DNA of 64,000 nt from Meconema thalassinum (Eukaryota > Arthropoda > Insecta > Orthoptera > Tettigoniidae), in the NCBI GenBank assembly GCA_946902985.2, contig OX336389.2, positions 1,016,674,108 through 1,016,738,107 on the forward strand. Reading direction: 5' to 3'. The first letter of the stretch is position 1; each line of letters opens with the position of its first letter. A model generated the notes under the pieces. The model made no database searches and had not been told where the DNA came from. It worked only from the letters and a program-made list of their open reading frames with translations. Below are positions 11,466 to 22,293 of the stretch, piece after piece. The translations under genes were made by a program, and so were the position numbers.

Positions 11466-11684
11466 TATGAGCCAAGGTGATTGTGCGCATGCGTGAGCGG
11501 CAAGAATTCTGCATTTTTCTATATTATTTTACACATATACTGTAACATATTTGTTTATTTTAAAGACACTCTGCAAATCTACAGGTCAAGAGCTTTCGTC
11601 AGAGTGCTCTACGAAGTAAATCGGTTCAGCCGTTCTCAAAATCTCGCGGTAACAATAATCACCTTAGAGATTTAAATATATAGG

Positions 11685-11905
11685 TAGATGGTTTTACGTC
11701 CCTTTTAACTACTGGGGCTTTTAGAGACACCGGGATGCCAAGATTTTGCCCCGAAGAGGATCTTTAACGTCCCAGTAAATCTGCTGATACGGCTCCCTCG
11801 CATTTGTGCACCCTCATATGCCAGCTTACTGCGCCAGGATTTGATCCTGCAACTTTGGCATAGCAAGCGAGAACGTTACAGCTAAGCCACGCAGCCAGCC
11901 TTTCT
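11685..11905 (-). repeat. SINE family S3
   Basis: On the minus strand: GGCTGCGTGGCTTAGC..GTTCTCGCTTGCTATGCC, then GTTGCAGGATCAAATCCTGG (B-box-like), GCGAGGGAGCCGTATCAGCAG and the 3' part with GGGACGTAAAACC. The plus-strand copy at 16445-16680 has the same order. Confidence 0.8.
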
Positions 11906-12274
11906 TCCAGAGTGTGAGTTAATAGTAGCAGTAGTATTAATGTAACATCCTTATAATTGAGGGCAGATTGCCTAGATGTTATCCCTCTTAAAACAACAAT
12001 CACCACCACCTCAAAACCGTTTAATATGTAATCGTTAACCCCAAGTCTGCACTGGACTCGCGTGTAATTACCGGCAAACACGCAAGAAATTGCGAAGAAA
12101 AAAATTGAAGAGCATTGGATACTATTTAAGGTTGTCATTGTTTCATTTAGGGGCTAATACATTCTGGTCATCAGCCCGTATGCTTGGCAATATAAAAATA
12201 TGTCTGTTAACCTGTATTATCGTGGCGTCTGTGGCACAGAGTAAGTTATTTGTGATGTATGCTAGTGTTACGAA
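11906..12274. other. Intergenic, retroposon tail
   Basis: Contains a CTAGATGTTATCCCTCTTAA and AACAACAATCACCACC tail-like stretch near 11973-12010, related to the retroposon tail at 24931-24975. No gene is recognised. Confidence 0.45.
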
Positions 12275-12600
12275 TGAGGTGCCGGCCCCGTAGTGTTGGG
12301 ATAGCGCGCCTTCCTTGCACCCATAGGTGCCGGGTTCGATTCCCAGCTCCATCAGGGATTTAAGAAACTGACGTGAGGGCTGGAACGGGGTGCACTCAGC
12401 CTCGCGAGGCAAAAACTGAGAAGAGGTGGGTTTGATTCCTACCTCAGCCATCCTGGAAGTGGTCTTCCGTGGTTTTCCAATTTTAGTGAAGGTAAATGCC
12501 GGGATGGTTCCTAACTTAAGGCCATGGCTGCTTCCACTCAAAACCTACCTCAATTACAAATACACACACTAGTACACACATCGCAGTGACACAGGTTATT
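12275..12600 (+). repeat. SINE family S1, with tRNA-like head
   Basis: Starts GCCGGCCCCGTAGTGTTGGG with a B-box-like GCCGGGTTCGATTCCCAGC, then the S1 body (GGGCTGGAACGGGGTGCACT, CATCCTGGAAGTGG, GGCCATGGCTGCTTCC) and an AC-rich tail. Confidence 0.8.
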
Positions 12601-12639
12601 AGTCGGATAACCTGTGGTACTGTGCTGTCTATACTAGTG

Positions 12640-12705
12640 TGTGTGTGTTTGTAATTGAGGTAGGATTAAGGTAGGAAGCGGCCGTGGCCTAAGTTAGGTA
12701 CTGTA
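12640..12705 (-). repeat. S1-type SINE, left half, split by the 12706-15894 element
   Basis: GGAAGCGGCCGTGGCCTAAG then TTAGGTAC. The text resumes at about 15900 with TACCATCCCGGCAATTGCC. This is the same SINE read in reverse, cut in two by the insertion. Confidence 0.75.
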
Positions 12706-15700
12706 CCAGTATTTTCCTGTCGAGATTAAGGCAATTTTGGTTTGGATATTTTTACGCAGAGCCGCGATCTTTTGTATGCACGAGATTATCTACGCAAACT
12801 GGATTACAGCTGGTTAAGGAGAACTGATACTATCCCACAACATCTACATGTGGCCAGGGGTGTTTCCAGTTATGTCACGCGCTAGCAGATGACTGTCAAG
12901 TTCAGCACTCCGTAGATGGAAAGGGAGCGATATGTATCGCAATTTTCACGCCGAAGGCGATTAATAATCAATTATTGAGATTACATAGAGGACGGACGAC
13001 ATGTTTATGTTAGGAATATTAACATTTTGTATTATGAAGCGAGTTTCCTTGAGTTTTCACTCCGTTGAAGGCGTTAAGTAGCAGGAATTGCTGTTTTACG
13101 TATATAGACTTCGATAAATATCGATATACTACCCTGAGGAGTGGGGGGTATGCTCTGACAGTGGGTGTTTTGAGTCGTGAGAAGAGACGACAGATTGCTT
13201 TTCATATTCAACCCGAAATAACCTTCGTACGGGAAAAGGGAATAAGTGACGTGCGCTTCAGGCTAGTGATATACACACGCAGAGTAAAGTCACGAGAAGG
13301 AGCTTGGACTCTGTAATATCAGCGATGCTCATCAGACAGAAGACTTGTTCTTCAATTTACTATTGCTAAAACTGGAACGTATAATATCTACAGTGGAACC
13401 TTATACATTATACGTCGCAGTGGAGAAACAATTTGACACAGAGATTGTTCTATATAATTAGCAACATGGTATTCAGACTGGAGCCGGGAGGAATGAATAC
13501 GCAGTTTTATGATCTTGCCATTATGAAGTGCTAAGCTACTAAAGGAACGTAACAGAAAGAACAGTATCGAATATCATGAGTAACTACGCAATAGAACATG
13601 TAGAAGAATTATGCTGTTCATTACCACAAAGTCAGCGAAGGGAATTCTACAGATAGCACTCTGAGATGGAATACTGTTACAAATGGAGAGATCTTCAACC
13701 AAGAGAGTAGGTGTCTACTATCGCTACGAACGAGATCCAAGGTTTGTCCAAGAGAGATGTCATTGACTATTCGAGGAAGGACGAGCAGGGGGAAGGAGTT
13801 CGTTTTTTCAGTTCGATGCCAGGAGGGTCAACAGCATTTCGGAACCAAGATATCGTTTGGAGTAGGAATGGTTGTGTATTCCAATATACACGTTCATCAG
13901 GAAACCATCACAAAGTAGCCATCACATGTAGACAGTAGATGTAGAGATATTTGTGGAGTAACCGTTTTCATCATATTTCTATAGTATGTTGAAGTGAACA
14001 ATAGTTTAATTATGACGCTTTTAGGTATTAGTTTACCAAGATTTTGATTCGATTACGAATGGATCTTTCGCTTTACTTTTGGTATTTTCTATGTTTTTGA
14101 ATTTAATACTTTAGAATTTCGTCTCTTTTTATTTTGGCATTTCGTTATGAATATGTTTAATTGTTGAGAAGATTTTGCGATAGGAAGAAGATTAAGTATG
14201 TAAGAAGATTGTATTTGCGAGAAGAATATATTTTCGAATGATATTAATGAACATTCTACAGGAATCATTCACGAATAATTTCGAATATTTGCTCAGTATA
14301 AGCTACGTAGAAATAGAAGAGCTTTTTGATAATTGAAATAATGCGTCGATTTGAAACTTAGATCTGAACTAAGTGAGATTTTTTAATTCTGTATTCATAT
14401 TTTCATTATTTTTGAGAAGACTTCAATTCTCGATTTACATTTAAGGTCATAATTTCTTAATTTAGAATCATCTCACTTTTTCCGATTTTCATTTCCAGCT
14501 ATCTTGGATCGATCATTTCTAATTTGAAATAAATTCCATGGTGTAGGATTGATCAAACCTCATGACAGGTCTGGCATGTTTCAATTTTTGAGACTGAATT
14601 GTTTTGACTCTTTCCAATACTAATACTAATACTCATTGTTATTGATGGTCAATTTTTGAATAATTGTATTACTATTACGAGATGGTTAAGAATTTTACAA
14701 TGGAATATTTCGAATGATTTTCAACATAATATGGTCACGAACATATTATATATAGCAATTCATAATGCAGAATTGATATTTGAGAAATTTTGAAGTGGTA
14801 GATGAATTTACAGCATACTTACATTAAATAATTATTGTATTCAGATGAGTCAACAAGTGGTTGAATGGAATTATAATGTGGTGATATAACGTCGTCGATC
14901 ATTATGAGAAATGTTGGAGTTACGTGTGAAGTTATGAGAAATATAGTGAGAATGGTAAAATTATTGATGAATTTATTGAGCTATAAAGCAAGCACAATGA
15001 AAGTTGATGGATTGATTATGATGTAATTATGTTTTTTCCGTGATTGAACACGAGCAATCTTGTTAGAAACCGTATGTAGGAATTTTTGTACCACGAATGA
15101 ATTTTAAGAATTGAAATTTGAAGGAATTTATTGATAACAATATGGATTATGTTGAATAATTGTTACGAATCGTAAGTGAAACTTACAATGATACTTTTGG
15201 AATATAAGTTCTTAATATTACTCACGGATATGACAATTCACGTTTGCTGAGCTTAATTGTTTTTTTAATAGGAATGGATGTGATGAAGCAACAACTATGA
15301 AATTAACGCAAATGAGATAATTATAATTGGATGACGTGAACCATACATGGATTCAGATATGACTAAAACTGTATGTAACTGTAAATAATTTTGATGGATA
15401 ATTACGTGTATAAATTCGGGTAAATTAATATTTGGTGGATAGTTTATTGTGATCCTCATACCTATTGTATTAGCAACGTCAGATGGAAGATTGCATCGAA
15501 ATTAATATGATCATTGACGAAACATTTTCGTTTACATTTTTGAGTGTCATCATTTACTTCGTTTGTTTTCGTTAATAAATTTGTATTTTATTTTAAATTC
15601 TCTCCGATGTGGTGATTTATATTAATGCAAGGATGTGTTAGGAAGACCAGTGTTTGGTATTTTCCCAACGTAAGCCATTCACCACGAGATTTTCTCTTGA

Positions 15701-15894
15701 TTCTCGAGTTCTTCGTTTTGAGCTAGTTTATTTTCCTGTTTCCATTGGTTTCTCTTAACGCATTCTTACATCTTTGTGTATCCCTATTCCTGGTTGATCT
15801 TGTTGGTATGATTTTGTTTTCTCTTTTCTAGCCTGGTACTTCCAGATTCCACGATCCAGTTTGGTCATCGGATTCAACAGGTTCTGTCCACGAG
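12706..15894 (+). mobile_element. 3.2-kb AT-rich unclassified mobile element, noncoding
   Basis: The segment separates two halves of an S1 SINE. About 1.4 kb of its right part recurs inverted at 57766-59160, for example TGGATGACGTGAACCAT versus the reverse of ATGATTCACGTCATCCA. The two ends look weakly inverted (GTATTTTCCTGTCGAGA against GTATTCTCGTGGACAGA). No ORF above about 80 codons and no transposase motif is present. It may be a nonautonomous DNA transposon. The class is unknown. Confidence 0.6.
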
Positions 15895-16135
15895 AATACG
15901 GGTACAATAGCCTACCATCCCGGCAATTGCCTGGAGTAGAAGTGTGAAACCACGAAAAAACAATTCCAGGATGGCTGAGGTAAAATTCGAACCCGCCTCT
16001 TTTCAGTTTTGCCTCACGAGGCTGAGTGTACCCCGTTCCAGCCCTCACACCAGAATTAAATTTCTTGGCAGAGCCGAATATCGATCCCGGGCCTCCGTGG
16101 TGACAGCCAAGAATGCTGGCCGCTACGCAACGAGG
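15895..16135 (-). repeat. S1-type SINE, right half
   Basis: The reverse complement carries the S1 body (CAGCCATCCTGGAATTG, CGAGGCAAAACTGAAAAGAG) and the tRNA-like head with GAGGCCCGGGATCGATATTC. It is the continuation of 12640-12705. Confidence 0.75.
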
Positions 16136-16444
16136 TGGACTATTGGTACAGCATTACGCATATATAACTAGCCCAAGTTGTAGGGCCTATATCTACGAGA
16201 ATTGTCATCTTTCAGTACTCAAGAGAGACCTTACCAGTGCATTAATGGCGGGCTGTATGGGTCAATTAAAGTGGACTACGAGTTCGTGGAGAGTGCATGT
16301 GTCGATTCTAGTTTGTTAAATTTAATGATTGTTGATCATGCTGTATTTTAATGTACACGAGCGGTTTATGTACATCCAGTGGGGCTTTTTGTCCTATGTA
16401 TGCAATCCTTAAATAATCAATACATCAATAAATAAATCAATTCA
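16136..16444. other. Intergenic, no recognised feature
   Basis: Short ORFs only, with an AATAAATAAAT-like stretch at the end that could be a retroposon tail. Confidence 0.4.
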
Positions 16445-16682
16445 AATCGCCCGGCTGCGTAGCGCACAGGCAACGTTCTCGCCTGCTGTGTCCAAGGTTG
16501 CAGGATCGAATACTGGCGCAGTCAGTTAGCTTTTGAAAGTGCGCAGATGCGAGGGAACCATGTCAGTAGATTTACTGACATGTTAAAGATGGCCTTTGGG
16601 GCAACATTCCGACACCCCGGCGTCTCAAAAATTCGTAGTAGTTATGAGGAACGTAAAGCCAATAACATTATTATTATCTCTC
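16445..16682 (+). repeat. SINE family S3
   Basis: GGCTGCGTAGCGCACAGG, GTTCTCGCCTGCTGTGTCC and GTTGCAGGATCGAATACTGG (B-box-like), then GCGAGGGAACCATGTCAGTA and GGAACGTAAAGCC with an (ATT)n tail. It is the plus-strand partner of 11685-11905. Confidence 0.8.
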
Positions 16683-17550
16683 GACTAAATCCTCCAATGC
16701 GGTGAGATGTAAGAAACACCCGTTACATAGAAATTAATTGCATCTCTTCCCCGATCCCGTAGAAACGGGAATATTAAGAGGCTCACGTAAGTGTATAAAC
16801 AATTAATGTAATACTTCTTTCAGGTTAGGGTGTTAACATTTATTGCCAATCTAAATGGGAACAGTTGTGTTGACCGGCTGAAAAGCATTTCTGTTAATAG
16901 ATTACTTACACAATATTGAAATTGGTTTCAAGCTATTTAATACTTAAGTTAAAAAGCATGTCGGCAATTATTCTGGAGTAGAAATGGAAACCCACGGAAA
17001 AACCACTTCTAGTACAGTACCTCTTTGCAGTTTTACCTCATGACGCTTACTGTACTCTGTTATAGAATGATTTTCAGTCGGTCAACAGGATTGCACCCAA
17101 TTGAAATGGTTGTTTCGCTAAACCTAAAAAAAATTCCCTGTCGGCACGCCGGAAGGTGGAGGTAGATTTCACCGGGCAAAGAAATATATTTCGATTTCAC
17201 TAAATTTGCCAATTGTTGTATACCTACCTCTCCTCTCCCTCACCCGTACATTTCCAAGAATGTTGAAATTCGATCGTTCATTGTCACACCAGTTTAGTTC
17301 ATAAATGGAAGTTATGATAGTCAACTGACAACCGTTACAACAGAAAATGTCATTAATGTTGCTGACGTAATATGTATTTACATTTTTCTAAAATGTGGTT
17401 CTAATGATGTCATGCACCCTGCCACCAATGGAAACATTGCTCCAATTTTCAATAAGGTTATGCCTACTTTTAAATACCATGTGTTTCCCCAACACTATCT
17501 CGAGAGGCTACTACTTTTGCCACATCACTTCGGCCGTGGCAATATGAAAG
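16683..17550. other. Intergenic with diverged dispersed repeats
   Basis: A weak copy of the 1080-1215 repeat lies at 16810-16930 and an S1-like scrap at 16980-17060. TCCCTGTCGGCACGCCGGAA near 17137 belongs to another dispersed repeat. No gene is recognised. Confidence 0.45.
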
Positions 17551-17556
17551 CACGTT
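17551..17556. repeat. Target-site duplication, left (CACGTT)
   Basis: CACGTT immediately precedes the terminal AGTAGTGTGTTTTGAT. The identical CACGTT follows the other terminus at 43694-43699. Confidence 0.9.
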
Positions 17557-18215
17557 AGTAGTGTGTTTTGATGGGTTCTAATGCCTCCTCCTCCTCACCC
17601 TCCTCACAAGATGGCGGCGGCACGATATCTCTCGAACGCATGGTCGGATTTTGACGAATGAGGTGTCATTGAACTCGGGCTGATACCCCCTTTCCAATGA
17701 ACAGCATATTTCCACCCCAAAATAAACCCTACCCCTACTAAGGGGTGAAATTGTATTTTTTTTTAGAAAATCTCTCTTTCCAAGTGCAACATGTGAGAGT
17801 TTGAATGCCAATATTGAATTAAACGTTGTTCTAGACCAGAGACATATATACGGTGGATAGCCACTATGAATTAACATACTTGTTTTTTGTTTTTTACGCA
17901 TGCCCACTCATAGCTTTTGTAAGAGGGCGGGCTTTTTAAAAGATGGCGGCTGTAGTGTAACCAAACCTAACCCAACCTAACGGGTCCTTGTGGACAGGTC
18001 ATTGTTGACGAGTCCTTTTTGACAGCTCCTTGTGGACGAGTCCTTGTTGACAGGTCCTTGTGGACGAGTCCTTGTGGACAAGTCCCTGTTGACAGGTCAT
18101 TGTTGACAGGTCCTTGTGGACGAGTCATTGTTGACGGGTCCTTGTTGACGGGTCCCTGTGGACGGGTCCTTGTTGATGAGTCCCTTTGGACTGATCCCTT
18201 TGGACCGATCCCTTT
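17557..18215 (+). repeat. Left terminal inverted repeat, about 660 bp
   Basis: Runs from AGTAGTGTG through CCTCCTCACAAGATGGCGGC, the ATATCTCTCGAACGCATGG motif, a CCTAA-rich stretch at 17959-17980 and a 15-bp minisatellite up to CCGATCCCTTTG. The right TIR (43034-43693) matches in reverse with scattered substitutions, such as ATGGGTTC against ATCCGTTC. A third related copy is at 59163-59815. Confidence 0.9.
17985..18215 (+). repeat. 15-bp dyad minisatellite in the left TIR
   Basis: Units such as GTCCTTGTGGACGAG and GTCCTTGTTGACAGG follow one another for about 15 copies. Most contain GTCC-n4-GGAC or a near match, a small inverted repeat. The unit length is a multiple of three, so artificial ORFs span it on both strands. 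Confidence 0.85.
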
Positions 18216-19985
18216 GAGTAGTGGAGTACTAGGAGTTCTGCCCCACTTCAAAACCCCCCTTGCTCTACTACTAAGCCTCAGCCATGTTAAATATCTCTTG
18301 AACGCATGGTCCGATTTTGACAAATGAGGTATTGTTGGACTCGGGCTGACGTCCTCTTTGCTATGGACCACTCATTATATTTTTCAAAATTTTTTTGAAA
18401 ATTTTTGTTTTCGAAAATAGGCGATAGTTTGAAAACCAAACAGGATAGAACGTTGTGCCATGGCTCAAACGAACAGTCTTTATGACCTTTATTTTTTGTA
18501 ATAAAAAATTTTTATTTTTTATATTTTTTTGAAAACACTCGAATTTTGAAAATCCTATATTTTGGAAACTAGGAACTCTACAAAAAAAATTGTTTAACGT
18601 AAATCAATGGTCCCTACCCCCTCTACCCCCAAAATAAATTTCAAGTCTCTAGGATGAAAACCTGCAGTAGTGTGGTAGTGAGAGAGCTGTCTCACTTAGG
18701 AAGTTGTGAGCCCCTGCGACCTTGGAATGGAAGGAGCCATGCTAGGAGGGCGTGCTTGGATTCGTTTTTTTCGTCTCGTTGTGCTCTTTACGGGAATGTA
18801 GGTGTCGAAACGGTGAAAATTTGGAAACACGGTTTTTTTAGGGTAAAAACGTGATTTTAGACTTTTTGCTATATCTCACGAACCAATAACGCTAGAGGCG
18901 TGTTCGACAGGTCCAAGGACTCGGGGTGACGTCCTCTCTGCTATGGACCACTCGTTATAATTTTTAATAAAATTGGAAACTCGGTTTTGGGGTAAACACG
19001 TGTTTTTTGTGATTTTGTTGATATCTCACGAAGCAATAACGCTAGAGGCATGTACGATGGGTCCAAGGATTCGGGCAGACGTCCTCTTTGCTATGAACTA
19101 CTCGTTGTAATTTTAAAAAATTTTGGAAACGCGATTTTGGGGTAAACACGTGTTTTTTGTGATTTTTGCCGATATCTCACGAACCAATAACGCTAGAGAC
19201 GTGTACGAGGTGTCCTAGGACTCGGGCTAACGCCCCCTTTCAAATGTGGTAGATAGTTTTTTTTCCAAAAAGATAATTCACAAAGGGCCTAACGCCATAC
19301 ATGTTGAAAAAACGTTTTCTTTTTCTTTACCTGTTTATAATTTTCATGGAGCGTGGTGGTTGAGAGAGACGATACGGCTGGATGTGTGTGTTTCAACAAA
19401 CCTGTCGCTGACCAAGGTGGCTGTGTTCAATAGATCAATTGATATTTCGACGAGTCGGTGTATGACAGAGCGAGGGTGCGTTTTCTGATATTTTACCTTT
19501 AACGTGTAAACGGTGATGAGAACTAGGTTCTATGTTGGTCGAAGCGAGTAGAGAAAATAAACTTGCCGACGAGCAGGAGGTGAATGTCATTTGAGCTTAT
19601 TGGAAGGCTCCGATCTGACTTGACAACAGGTGACGCTTGAAGGTGAAATAATCTGACCATCGTGGTTGCAGGGGAGTGTGAAAGGCATGCACACACATGT
19701 GTGAAACCACAGGCACGCTAAACCAGTGACATCCTGTTTTGCTTCGTACGTGACAAAATGCAAGTTCATGTGAAATTTGATCTTCCACAGGTGTTCGCTT
19801 GGGTGTTATCCGTCCACGTGCGCGATAACTGTTAACAAGTCACATCCTGTTTTGCTTCGTACGTGACAAAATGCAAGTTCATGTGAAATTTGATTCGCCA
19901 CAGGTGTTCGCCTGGGACGTTAGCTGTCCACGTGACCGATAACAGAATGTTCAAAGCGTGGGAAAAAATGATTATACATGCAACG
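18216..19985. other. Subterminal noncoding region with recurrent motif (left arm)
   Basis: There is no real ORF. A segment of 130-150 bp recurs at about 18290, 18870, 19020 and 19170. It has a TATCTC(A/T)(C/T)GAAC core, then a 'GGTCC/TCC..GGACTCGGG' part and TGACGTCCTCTTTGCTATGG. AT-rich homopolymer stretches lie between copies. The same motif is in the TIR at 17620 and throughout 59220-61260. A near repeat of about 105 bp (CACATCCTGTTTTGCTTCGT and flanks) occurs at 19725-19800 and 19840-19920 just before the promoter. Mirror: 32411-34180. Confidence 0.7.
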
Positions 19986-19990
19986 TAGCA

Positions 19991-20028
19991 TATATAAAGA
20001 CATGTCGTTATCATTTCCACTCTCACTT
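19991..20028 (+). promoter_or_regulatory. Promoter of the small gene/IAP block (left arm)
   Basis: TATATAAA at 19991-19998 is followed 25 bp later by TCACTT at 20023, an arthropod-like initiator. Downstream, a donor-like GTAGGT at about 20123 and the acceptor TTTGCAG ending at 20244 suggest a spliced leader. The mirror copy is at 32369-32405 on the minus strand. Confidence 0.65.
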
Positions 20029-20263
20029 GGGTGGACTACCTTTCAACACACTGCGTTGCATGAAACCCCTGGTCTTGTTTAACAGTTTTGGTGTTGGTGG
20101 AAAATACTTAACCTTGTTGTGGGGTAGGTATTTATTTATATATTTATTCATTTATACATTTATTGATTAATATATATATATATATATATTTACAAGCAAT
20201 TATTTATTGATTAAGTAATTAATGATTTTATTTATTTGTTTGCAGATAACCGGCATACCTTAC

Positions 20264-21086
20264 ATGTCTGAGGGAGAAGAAACCATTGCACTTTTGAGCC
20301 CACTAAAAGGGAAGAGTAACAAGTCACTGCAAGTAAAGGTGAGATGATTTTTTTAAACTAACTTGTTTAATTTTTTTTGTTTTATGTTTTATTTTATGAA
20401 ATGTATGTATTAACCTGAATTTAGGTATTTATAGCGGTTTATTTTATTTATTTTTAGAAACTTGGAAAGAATAGCCTTACCGCCGTAGCAGTCGCTGAAA
20501 AAAACCAGAAACGCACTAAAGCGAAACCACTGCCAAAGAGTGAACTGTTTAAAACTCAGGTAAGTCCAACTTAAAAATGCTATTCCATTTTACCACTACT
20601 GAAAACTCGTAGACAAAAAAAATTCATTACCTGTACATGACTGGGACAATGATTGCTTTCTTGATTAATGGCTATGTTGTTGTTGTTGACTGGGAAAAGT
20701 ACAAGGCCATGTTGGATTTTCTAAAAATAAAATAATAAATTTAATTTACGGGTGGTTCCCTATGGACTCAACGAATATCCACAGGTTTGAACATGATAAT
20801 GTGAACAAAATGACATGACATTCATTTTTGTTTATATATTGGTTAAAGGGAGGGTGGGGGAATGTAAATGACTGTAGCTTTATAAAAAAGAAAATAAGTA
20901 CATGGGTTACTGTTAGTGCCAACATACAGTTTATTTTTAATGGTGTTTTGATATATTAATGCCAATTAACGTTAACGTTTTATTTACAAGTATTGATTGA
21001 TTGATTGATTGATTGATTGAGTGATGGGTTATTTTGTTTGCTTTTAGGTGTCGTCATGTGCCATTAACGTAATGAACAGACAGTGA
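20264..21086 (+). CDS. Small spliced basic protein, three coding exons (left arm)
   Basis: Not recognised. The model is exon 1 20264-20338 (ATG, 25 codons), donor GTGAGA, acceptor TTTTTAG; exon 2 20458-20559 (34 codons), donor GTAAGT, acceptor TTTTAG; exon 3 21048-21086 with TGA. All junctions fall between codons, giving 71 residues. It starts MSEGEETIALL and is Lys-rich in the middle (KNQKRTKAKPLPKSE). An upstream acceptor at 20244 implies a noncoding leader exon. The basic character could suit a nucleic-acid-binding or virion-core role, but nothing proves it. IAP starts 77 bp after the stop in another frame, so one transcript could cover both. Confidence 0.5.
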
Positions 21087-21162
21087 ACAAGCATGCATTA
21101 TGCTTTAAAGTACTCTGTGCAATGTTAATAACTTACAATAAGAAAACGTTTTATTATAACAC

Positions 21163-22182
21163 ATGGCGTTAGTACCAAATACAACAAGTGAGCAAGTTGG
21201 TTTACCACGTGGGTTAAATTTAAAATCAGAACATGATCGATGGTTAACATTTGAATCCTGGCCTGTAGGCTTTTTGTCGACGCATGAACTTGCAAAAGCA
21301 GGTTTTTTTTACTTGAACCGAGAAGATGTGGTGCGCTGTGTGTTTTGTCGTATTGAACTTTCACACTGGGAAGAAGGGGATGATCCCTTTAGAGACCATT
21401 TGCGATGGTCTCCTCACTGTCCTTACATGCTTGGAAAGCAAGTGGGTAACCTACCCGTGCATTCATTTTACCGAACCACAAGGCCTTTGGCCGCTACTTA
21501 CGTTGCTGAATCACAAATAAATAATAATAATGATGTATTACCAGCCAACGGTAGTGTCGATATATGTGGTTCATATGCCATAGACAGTGTTGAATTGGCG
21601 TGTGCTTTTGAAAAATTGGGAGTTTGCAAGACTAAAGCACTAGCACACCCAGAGTACAGCTCTGTTGAAAAACGTTTCGAATCTTATAAAAATGTTTGGC
21701 CATTAATATTAAAACACCTTACCAAACAGCTAAGTGAAGCTGGATTTTTTTATACTGGTGAAGGGGATAAAACAATATGTTTTTATTGTGGATTTGCGTT
21801 AAAGGATTGGCAAATGACTGATGACCCTTTTGTGCAACACGCTCGTTGGTTACCAAACTGTAAATACATGGTGTTGCTTAAAGGTCAGGAATTTGTGAAC
21901 ACTATTCGTAAAGAAAAAGTGATTGCAGCACAAGACATAAAAGTGCCTTTAGAGTTAGAGCACGCGGAGCAAATACATAAGGCTGAAAGAAAAGACTTGT
22001 GTTACGAACAGATACAAAAGTGTGACCAACAATTATGTAAAATTTGTTATCAAGATGAACTAGGTGTTGTATTTTTACCCTGTGGACACATGATAGCCTG
22101 TGTCAAGTGTGCATTAGAACTTAACACTTGTGCTATATGCAGAAAAGTAGTATCTGCTACAGTTAGGGCATTTCTTGCATAA
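21163..22182 (+). CDS. iap: Inhibitor of apoptosis protein, BIR-BIR-RING (left arm)
   Basis: The protein has 339 residues, the size of insect and baculovirus-type IAPs. BIR1 is about residues 26-91, with zinc ligands C59, C62, H79 and C86 and the GDDPFRDHLRWSP core. BIR2 is about 171-238, with C206, C209, H226 and C233. The C-terminal C3HC4 RING is 292-327, with FLPCGHMIAC and CAICR. BIR domains bind caspases or IAP antagonists, and the RING acts as an E3 ubiquitin ligase in the cytosol. An IAP in a replicating element would delay death of the host cell. The start is the first ATG after the upstream intron acceptor at 21047. The frame is fully open and identical in the mirror copy. Whether it was captured from a host or a virus needs a phylogeny. 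Confidence 0.95.
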   Translation: MALVPNTTSEQVGLPRGLNLKSEHDRWLTFESWPVGFLSTHELAKAGFFYLNREDVVRCVFCRIELSHWEEGDDPFRDHLRWSPHCPYMLGKQVGNLPVHSFYRTTRPLAATYVAESQINNNNDVLPANGSVDICGSYAIDSVELACAFEKLGVCKTKALAHPEYSSVEKRFESYKNVWPLILKHLTKQLSEAGFFYTGEGDKTICFYCGFALKDWQMTDDPFVQHARWLPNCKYMVLLKGQEFVNTIRKEKVIAAQDIKVPLELEHAEQIHKAERKDLCYEQIQKCDQQLCKICYQDELGVVFLPCGHMIACVKCALELNTCAICRKVVSATVRAFLA

Positions 22183-22293
22183 CTAGTATAATTTATTCGC
22201 CATGCATCGTGCAAAATCCCTAATTGCACAATATTATTAAAGCTGTTTTAGAGTGTAATAGATATGCTTTTGTTTTGTTTATAGACTACTACA

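Noticed and set aside
11764..12541. ORFs of 124 and 132 codons around 12 kb
   Set aside because: They run through S3 and S1 SINE sequence on the antisense strand. The protein text is SINE-derived.
13065..13938. Small ORFs in the 3.2-kb AT-rich element
   Set aside because: They have no domain motif. The part shared with the inverted copy lies elsewhere and has no ORF, so coding is not supported.
18019..18371. Repetitive ORFs in the TIR minisatellite (also 43006-43284, 59408-59780)
   Set aside because: A 15-bp unit keeps the frame open on both strands. The ORFs have no start context and are not conserved between TIRs.
21163..22182. Host chromosomal IAP gene
   Set aside because: It lies inside the element between its TIRs, is intronless in the coding part, and is duplicated with the arm. 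A host origin by capture remains possible.
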